This document shows positions 60,060-64,000 of a stretch of DNA of 64,000 bases, in pieces. The notes beneath the pieces were generated by a model. The model worked only from the letters and a program-made list of their open reading frames with translations. It had not been told where the DNA came from and searched no databases. The number at the start of each line of letters is the position of its first letter. Position 1 is the first letter of the stretch. The DNA comes from SHAN690 sp038131955 (GTDB taxonomy: Bacteria > Bacteroidota > Bacteroidia > Flavobacteriales_G > Salibacteraceae), in contig JAYPQK010000010.1 of NCBI GenBank assembly GCA_038131955.1, positions 124,001-188,000 on the forward strand, read 5' to 3'. The translations under genes and the position numbers were made by a program.

Positions 60060-61784
60060 ATGATCAAACCCAACCGACTCTACCTTGCATGTACATTTCT
60101 GCTATCCGTATTGATCTCTTCGCAGAGCTATGCGCAGTTCAGCGGAGTGTATGCCTCCGCCAACTGGTCGACCATTCAGGTCAGCGGCGCCAATGGATCC
60201 GTTAATGCCAACAACGCTCCGACAAGCATCGCTCTGACCGGACCTGACAATATCAACAATCAAGCTTGGACGCGCTATCAAATAAGCATTCAAGCAACCG
60301 GGTCACTTAGCTTTGATTGGTCCGTGGTTCACCAAGACCCAGGCTACGATGGATTTGGATATTGGCTAAACGGCACCTATGTAGAATTGACCGACATGAC
60401 GGCAACCGGATCCACTAACATTACCGTGAGCCCGGGCGATGACTTCGCCTTCTATGGAGAGACTTTCGACGGTTGCTGTGGGACCTTCGTTGCAACGATC
60501 TCAAACTTCACGGCTCCATCCAATGTCATGAACGACGCTGGTGTAGCCGAAATAATGAACCCAACGGGAGACTTCTGTGCAGACTCCGCTGAGGTTCTGG
60601 TCAAGATCCAGAATTACGGAGCCAACCAGATCACCCCGGTGACGGTAAATTGGACCGTAAATGGAATGACTCAGACTCCAGTGACCTATAACGGCACCTT
60701 AGACACGCTTGGCGGTAGCGGACCCGACACGGCTATCGTTTCACTGGGCAATTACTACTTCCTTGATAGCAACTCTATCGTAGTATGGACGAGTATGCCG
60801 AATAATGTGAATGACACCACCAACATCAATGACACCATGTCCATCGACCTGGTCGCACCGGACCCAGAGATATCCTTAGGAGATACTACCATTTGTGAGG
60901 GTGGATTTGTTATCCTGAATGCTGAACCAGGATTCGTATCGTATATATGGAGCAATGGCTCTACAGCACAGCAAATTCAAGTCGTCCAAGGGGGAACCTA
61001 TTCGGTCACAGTGACCGATGCTACGGGCTGTCAAGACTCAGCAATCTCGGTGGTTACCGAATTTGCAGCCCCAGACGTAGACCTTGGTGGAGACATCAGC
61101 GCTTGTGATAGTATCGAGCTCAACTCAGGCGTCATAGCACCTGCTTATGCCTGGAGCACGGGAGCTACAACACAGACCATTTATGCCACCGTGACTGGCT
61201 TTTATTCAGTGACAGCCACAAGTCCTCAAGGGTGTACCGGCTCTGATCAGATCCTAGTGACCATCTACGAATCCCCTACGATAGACCTTGGACCTAATAT
61301 CAGCCTTTGTGTTGAAACCGGAGAAACAGCCGCATTAGCTGCTGGAAGTGGATTCGCCATGTATCAATGGAGCAATGGAGAGACCACACCTAACATCATT
61401 GTAGGCGGATTTGGAGGCAGCGTTGGAAGTCAGAACTTCTCTGTCCAAGTAACGAATGACAATGGGTGTACCGGTGCAGATACTGTTCGGGTCAACTTCA
61501 TCAGTTGCTGGCCAACTGGTATCGATGAAAACCAAAAGGAAAGCTTGCTTCTATATCCAAATCCCACAAGTACCTCGATCAACGTAGTCGTTGCGAATTC
61601 AAAGGGAGCACTTGATATTAAACTTTTCGACCTTACTGGACGAGAAGTCGGTCACTACATCGATCAGAACGCCTCTGGACTCGGTACTAGTATCGATCTA
61701 AGCCATTTGGCACCCTCATCCTATATCATCATGGTGAGAGACGACGAAGGGAAAACGCACAAAGCCATCGTTCAAGTCCAATAA
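60060..61784 (+). CDS. T9SS-secreted multidomain protein E (CARDB-like, Ig/PKD-like repeats, sorting domain)
   Basis: 574 aa from the ATG at 60060, giving a clean signal peptide (1-26, ends SQSYAQ). Residues ~27-150 form a beta-sandwich-like domain (WTRYQISIQATGSLSFDWSV). A CARDB-like segment covers ~158-265 (DAGVAEIMNPTGDFCADSAE), followed by three Ig-like repeats (~269, 338 and 406), each starting with a DxG...C pattern and containing WSNG or WSTG. A type A sorting domain begins LLLYPNPTSTSINVVV near 498. It shares domain types with the four array proteins but has no Tyr-rich beta-helix, and its codon choice is less biased. It is a looser relative placed at the array's end. Ligand unknown. 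Confidence 0.9.
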   Translation: MIKPNRLYLACTFLLSVLISSQSYAQFSGVYASANWSTIQVSGANGSVNANNAPTSIALTGPDNINNQAWTRYQISIQATGSLSFDWSVVHQDPGYDGFGYWLNGTYVELTDMTATGSTNITVSPGDDFAFYGETFDGCCGTFVATISNFTAPSNVMNDAGVAEIMNPTGDFCADSAEVLVKIQNYGANQITPVTVNWTVNGMTQTPVTYNGTLDTLGGSGPDTAIVSLGNYYFLDSNSIVVWTSMPNNVNDTTNINDTMSIDLVAPDPEISLGDTTICEGGFVILNAEPGFVSYIWSNGSTAQQIQVVQGGTYSVTVTDATGCQDSAISVVTEFAAPDVDLGGDISACDSIELNSGVIAPAYAWSTGATTQTIYATVTGFYSVTATSPQGCTGSDQILVTIYESPTIDLGPNISLCVETGETAALAAGSGFAMYQWSNGETTPNIIVGGFGGSVGSQNFSVQVTNDNGCTGADTVRVNFISCWPTGIDENQKESLLLYPNPTSTSINVVVANSKGALDIKLFDLTGREVGHYIDQNASGLGTSIDLSHLAPSSYIIMVRDDEGKTHKAIVQVQ

Positions 61785-61810
61785 TACTTCGGTATAAGTA
61801 TGACCTACGT

Positions 61811-61838
61811 TAAACGCCTCCAATCGGGGGCGTTTTTC
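61811..61838 (+). terminator. Terminator after protein E gene
   Basis: AAACGCCTCC-AATC-GGGGGCGTTT followed by TTCGTT, 27 bases after the stop. The stem is close in design to the array terminators. Confidence 0.83.
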
Positions 61839-61905
61839 GTTGAGTGCCGCTTTATCGCCGTACTCTCCATGATTTCGACCAATTGCTACTTTTTTTCGAC
61901 AAATG

Positions 61906-61935
61906 TTGGTTTTATTCAAATTAATCGTAACTTGG
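61906..61935 (+). promoter_or_regulatory. Candidate promoter of the small membrane protein gene
   Basis: TTG (61906-61908), 19 bases, then TAACTTGG (61928-61935), one mismatch from TAnnTTTG. Seventeen bases separate it from the ATG at 61952. Confidence 0.5.
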
Positions 61936-61951
61936 TTGAAACTTCTTCGCC

Positions 61952-62470
61952 ATGGAACAATACTTAAACAGCTTAATGGAATCTTTACCCTTGTTCGATT
62001 CGTTCGGTTTTGGGGTACTCATACCACTTATTTGCTTTGCGCTTGTGGGCGTTCTCGCACAATGGTCATTATATGACAAATGCGGACTACCGGGAATAGA
62101 TTGTATCATTCCGGTTAAAAATGTGATCACGTTCTTAAAGATCGTGGGACGTCCGGCTTCCCATAGTCTTTTGGTGATGATTCCACCTCCCCTGATCTTG
62201 GGAGCACTTATCGGAATTCCCGATACTATGATCTCCTATAGTGTTGCAGGTGTATTGGGCGCTGTGTGGGCAGTGTTCATGATCAAGGTGTACATCGAAC
62301 TTTGCCAGAGCTTCGGACATTATCGAATGATCGACTACATCCTCGTTACTATTTTCAATGGATTCTATGTTCTCCACCTAGGATTGTCCTACACAGAGGA
62401 ATATGAGGGTCCAGTGTACGGAAAGGAAAAAGAAAAAGCCCAAGACAACCTCGAGGGTCAACTAGCCTGA
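61952..62470 (+). CDS. Small integral membrane protein (DUF5684-like), function unknown
   Basis: 172 aa with about four hydrophobic segments: VLIPLICFALVGVLAQWSLY, LLVMIPPPLILGALIGIP, SVAGVLGAVWAVFMIKVYIE and YILVTIFNGFYVLHLGLSY. The motif CGLPGIDCIIPVKNVITFLK resembles the GKPGW-(A/S)-IIPIYN pattern of DUF5684 proteins and of the N-terminal part of some signal peptidase I fusions, but no peptidase residues follow. The end is hydrophilic (KEKEKAQDNLEGQLA). It has its own promoter match and, unusually, its terminator lies inside the convergent alaS gene, which it overlaps by 13 bases. Confidence 0.8.
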   Translation: MEQYLNSLMESLPLFDSFGFGVLIPLICFALVGVLAQWSLYDKCGLPGIDCIIPVKNVITFLKIVGRPASHSLLVMIPPPLILGALIGIPDTMISYSVAGVLGAVWAVFMIKVYIELCQSFGHYRMIDYILVTIFNGFYVLHLGLSYTEEYEGPVYGKEKEKAQDNLEGQLA

Positions 62471-64000
62471 ATTCTGATGATTTCATCAGCATGTTCAAGG
62501 GCTCTTCGGAGCCCTTGTTTGTTTTTACCCCCTGCCATCGCTAAGAATTTCTGACCGCCACCTCCGCCTTGGATATGAACTGCTAATTCTCGGATCAACT
62601 TTGAGGCGTCGTAAAGACCAGACTCGGCCAAAGGCTTACTCACTCCAACAATGATGTATGGCTTGTCTTCAGATTCCCCCACCACAATGGCTACTAGGTC
62701 TTCAAACTCCAAGGTCAAACCATAGATAGTATCCTTCACTGCCTTTCCATCCAAACCCTCAACCTGGGTCAGCAGGCGCGAAATAGACTCTCCTTTCTCC
62801 ACCTTTCCAATGAGGTCACGCTTGAGTTGACCCTTTTCCTTCTCTACTAGCTCATCGATGGTCTTGTTTGCCATCTTCAAGTCGAATTGCAGCTTGGTCA
62901 CCGTTGCGATCGAATCCTTTGGATTGCCTAATTCCTGCTCGATGGCGTGAAGCTTATTCAGCTGCTCATCCACGTATTCCTGATAAGCCTTACCCGTAAG
63001 CGCCTCTACACGTCGAACACCGCTCGCAATGCTCGATTCTGAGATCACCTTGAATCCTCCGATCTCTGAAGCACGATCCACGTGTGTTCCTCCACAGAGT
63101 TCGACAGAAGGACCAAACTTCACTACTCGGACCTGATCGCCGTATTTCTCACCAAAGAGCGCCATCGCCCCCATGGACTTAGCCTCCTCGATCGGCATTT
63201 CTTGAATGTTAGCTTCAAAATCAGCGCCGATCATCTCCCTGACATCTGATTCGATCTGAACTAGCTCCGCATCCGAAACCTTTTCGAAGTGTGAAAAGTC
63301 AAATCTAAGGCGATCCGGAGCGACTAAGGATCCCTTTTGCTCTACGTGTGCACCCAAATTCTTGCGCAACGCATGATGCAATAAATGTGTTGCAGAGTGA
63401 TTCTTCCGTATCTCTCCGCGAGAGCCTCGATCGACCACCGCCTTCACTTCTCCGTCAATTCCTTCAGGCAGACGCTCTACGAAATGCACGAATTCATTGT
63501 TCTCTTTTTTCGTGTCGAAGACCCGAACATCAACGCCACCGATGCTTAGAACCCCTTTGTCTCCCACCTGTCCGCCACTCTCTGCGTAGAAAGGCGTTTT
63601 CTCCAAAACAACCTGAGCCGTTTCCTTGCCCTTCACTGTGGCCATGCGATATTTTGAAACTCGCGTAGTGCATTCCAGTTGATCATAGCCTAAGAACTCA
63701 GAATTCGGTCCTTCTACCAATACGGTCCAGTCTCCGAAAGAGGTTTTGGTAGCGCTCCTAGACCGTTCCTTCTGCTTCTCCAACTCTTGCTGGAATCCAT
63801 TCATATCTACCGTCCAACCCTTCTCCTCGGCGATCAGATTAGTAAGATCAATCGGAAAACCATATGTATCATATAGCTCGAAGGCCACCTGTCCATCGAC
63901 AGTGGTGTTCCCTCCTTTCTCAAACACGGCCTGCAACCTGTCTAAGCCCTTCTCTAATGTTGACAAGAAGGTATGCTCCTCCTCTCTGATCACCTTTTGG
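62458..64000 (-). CDS. alaS: Alanyl-tRNA synthetase, C-terminal part (5' end outside window)
   Basis: Charges tRNA(Ala) and edits Ser/Gly-tRNA(Ala). The frame is open to base 64000 (reading Q-K before VIREEE), so the catalytic domain lies beyond the window. Visible: the end of the tRNA-recognition helices (REEEHTFLSTLEKGLDRL), the editing domain with zinc ligands in HSATHLLHHALR and CGGTHVDRAS (all kept), SIASGVRRVEALTG, a coiled-coil segment, and the C-Ala domain with the glycine loop GGGGGQKFLAMAGG. About 514 of the usual ~875 residues are present. A palindrome near the 3' end serves the opposite gene as terminator. Confidence 0.97.
   Translation of the reverse strand, partial: QKVIREEEHTFLSTLEKGLDRLQAVFEKGGNTTVDGQVAFELYDTYGFPIDLTNLIAEEKGWTVDMNGFQQELEKQKERSRSATKTSFGDWTVLVEGPNSEFLGYDQLECTTRVSKYRMATVKGKETAQVVLEKTPFYAESGGQVGDKGVLSIGGVDVRVFDTKKENNEFVHFVERLPEGIDGEVKAVVDRGSRGEIRKNHSATHLLHHALRKNLGAHVEQKGSLVAPDRLRFDFSHFEKVSDAELVQIESDVREMIGADFEANIQEMPIEEAKSMGAMALFGEKYGDQVRVVKFGPSVELCGGTHVDRASEIGGFKVISESSIASGVRRVEALTGKAYQEYVDEQLNKLHAIEQELGNPKDSIATVTKLQFDLKMANKTIDELVEKEKGQLKRDLIGKVEKGESISRLLTQVEGLDGKAVKDTIYGLTLEFEDLVAIVVGESEDKPYIIVGVSKPLAESGLYDASKLIRELAVHIQGGGGGQKFLAMAGGKNKQGLRRALEHADEIIRIQAS
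62496..62527 (+). terminator. Terminator of the small membrane protein gene, embedded in alaS coding sequence
   Basis: CAAGGGCTC-TTCG-GAGCCCTTG: a perfect 9-bp stem with a stable UUCG loop, followed by TTTGTTTTTA, 25 bases after the stop at 62470. On the other strand the same bases encode Q-G-L-R-R-A-L of AlaS. Confidence 0.85.

Noticed and set aside
43973..61784. Genomic island or phage origin of the surface-protein array.
   Set aside because: No integrase, transposase, tRNA target site or flanking direct repeats were seen, and base composition does not obviously differ from the neighbours.

Overview
The window is chromosomal DNA from a free-living member of the Bacteroidota, most likely a marine-type Flavobacteriales (Cryomorphaceae/Schleiferiaceae-like; the rank is inference). 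The evidence is: type A C-terminal sorting domains of the type IX secretion system (T9SS) on surface proteins; a DUF4290 protein; an L17 with a long acidic tail; an S12-S7-EF-G-S10 order without tuf; and promoters matching the phylum pattern TTG-N19/20-TAnnTTTG. No rRNA, tRNA, CRISPR array, transposase or integrase was seen.

Layout. 1-639: 3' part of a GAPDH gene. 621-8915 (minus strand): a tightly packed run lpxK, purine nucleoside phosphorylase, gatB, a DUF4369/TlpA lipoprotein, a large M1 peptidase with a barrel-like C-terminus, and lpxH. 8972-10882 (plus): a Nif3 family protein and a coiled-coil protein whose zinc ribbon has lost its cysteines. 10961-11541: remnant of a T9SS-secreted protein with an internal deletion. 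11711-15512 (minus): citrate synthase, enolase, carA. 15600-33419 (minus): an unbroken 17.8-kb chain of translation genes from rpsL to rplQ (32 genes including rpmJ, infA, map, secY, rpoA and fusA), with a well-matched promoter upstream of rpsL and a terminator after rplQ. 33694-43790 (plus): UvrD/PcrA helicase, DUF4290 protein, murA, a second TlpA protein, grpE, dnaJ, an ABC-2 exporter pair and an NtrC-type response regulator without a DNA-binding domain. 43973-61784 (plus): five T9SS surface proteins. 61952-64000: a small membrane protein converging on, and overlapping, a partial alaS.

The accessory part is the 16-kb array at 43973-59952. Four very large paralogues (1397, 1153, 1140 and 1395 aa) share an ~820-residue C-terminal half made of a tyrosine- and asparagine-rich parallel beta-helix, Ig-like segments and a sorting domain. 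Each also carries a CARDB-like linker. They have two alternative N-terminal modules, arranged A-B-B'-A'. Stretches of near-identical DNA inside otherwise diverged copies point to gene conversion. The shared sequence runs through the stop codon into a common 3' UTR and terminator. This looks like a diversifying family of cell-surface fibres or adhesins and is the best candidate here for something undescribed.

Smaller points: an inverted repeat over the presumed grpE-dnaJ promoter that is not CIRCE; a DnaJ lacking one of its two zinc centres; a MurA with Asp in place of the fosfomycin-targeted Cys; a transcription terminator embedded in the alaS coding sequence; and several proteins in this window that have lost zinc ligands.
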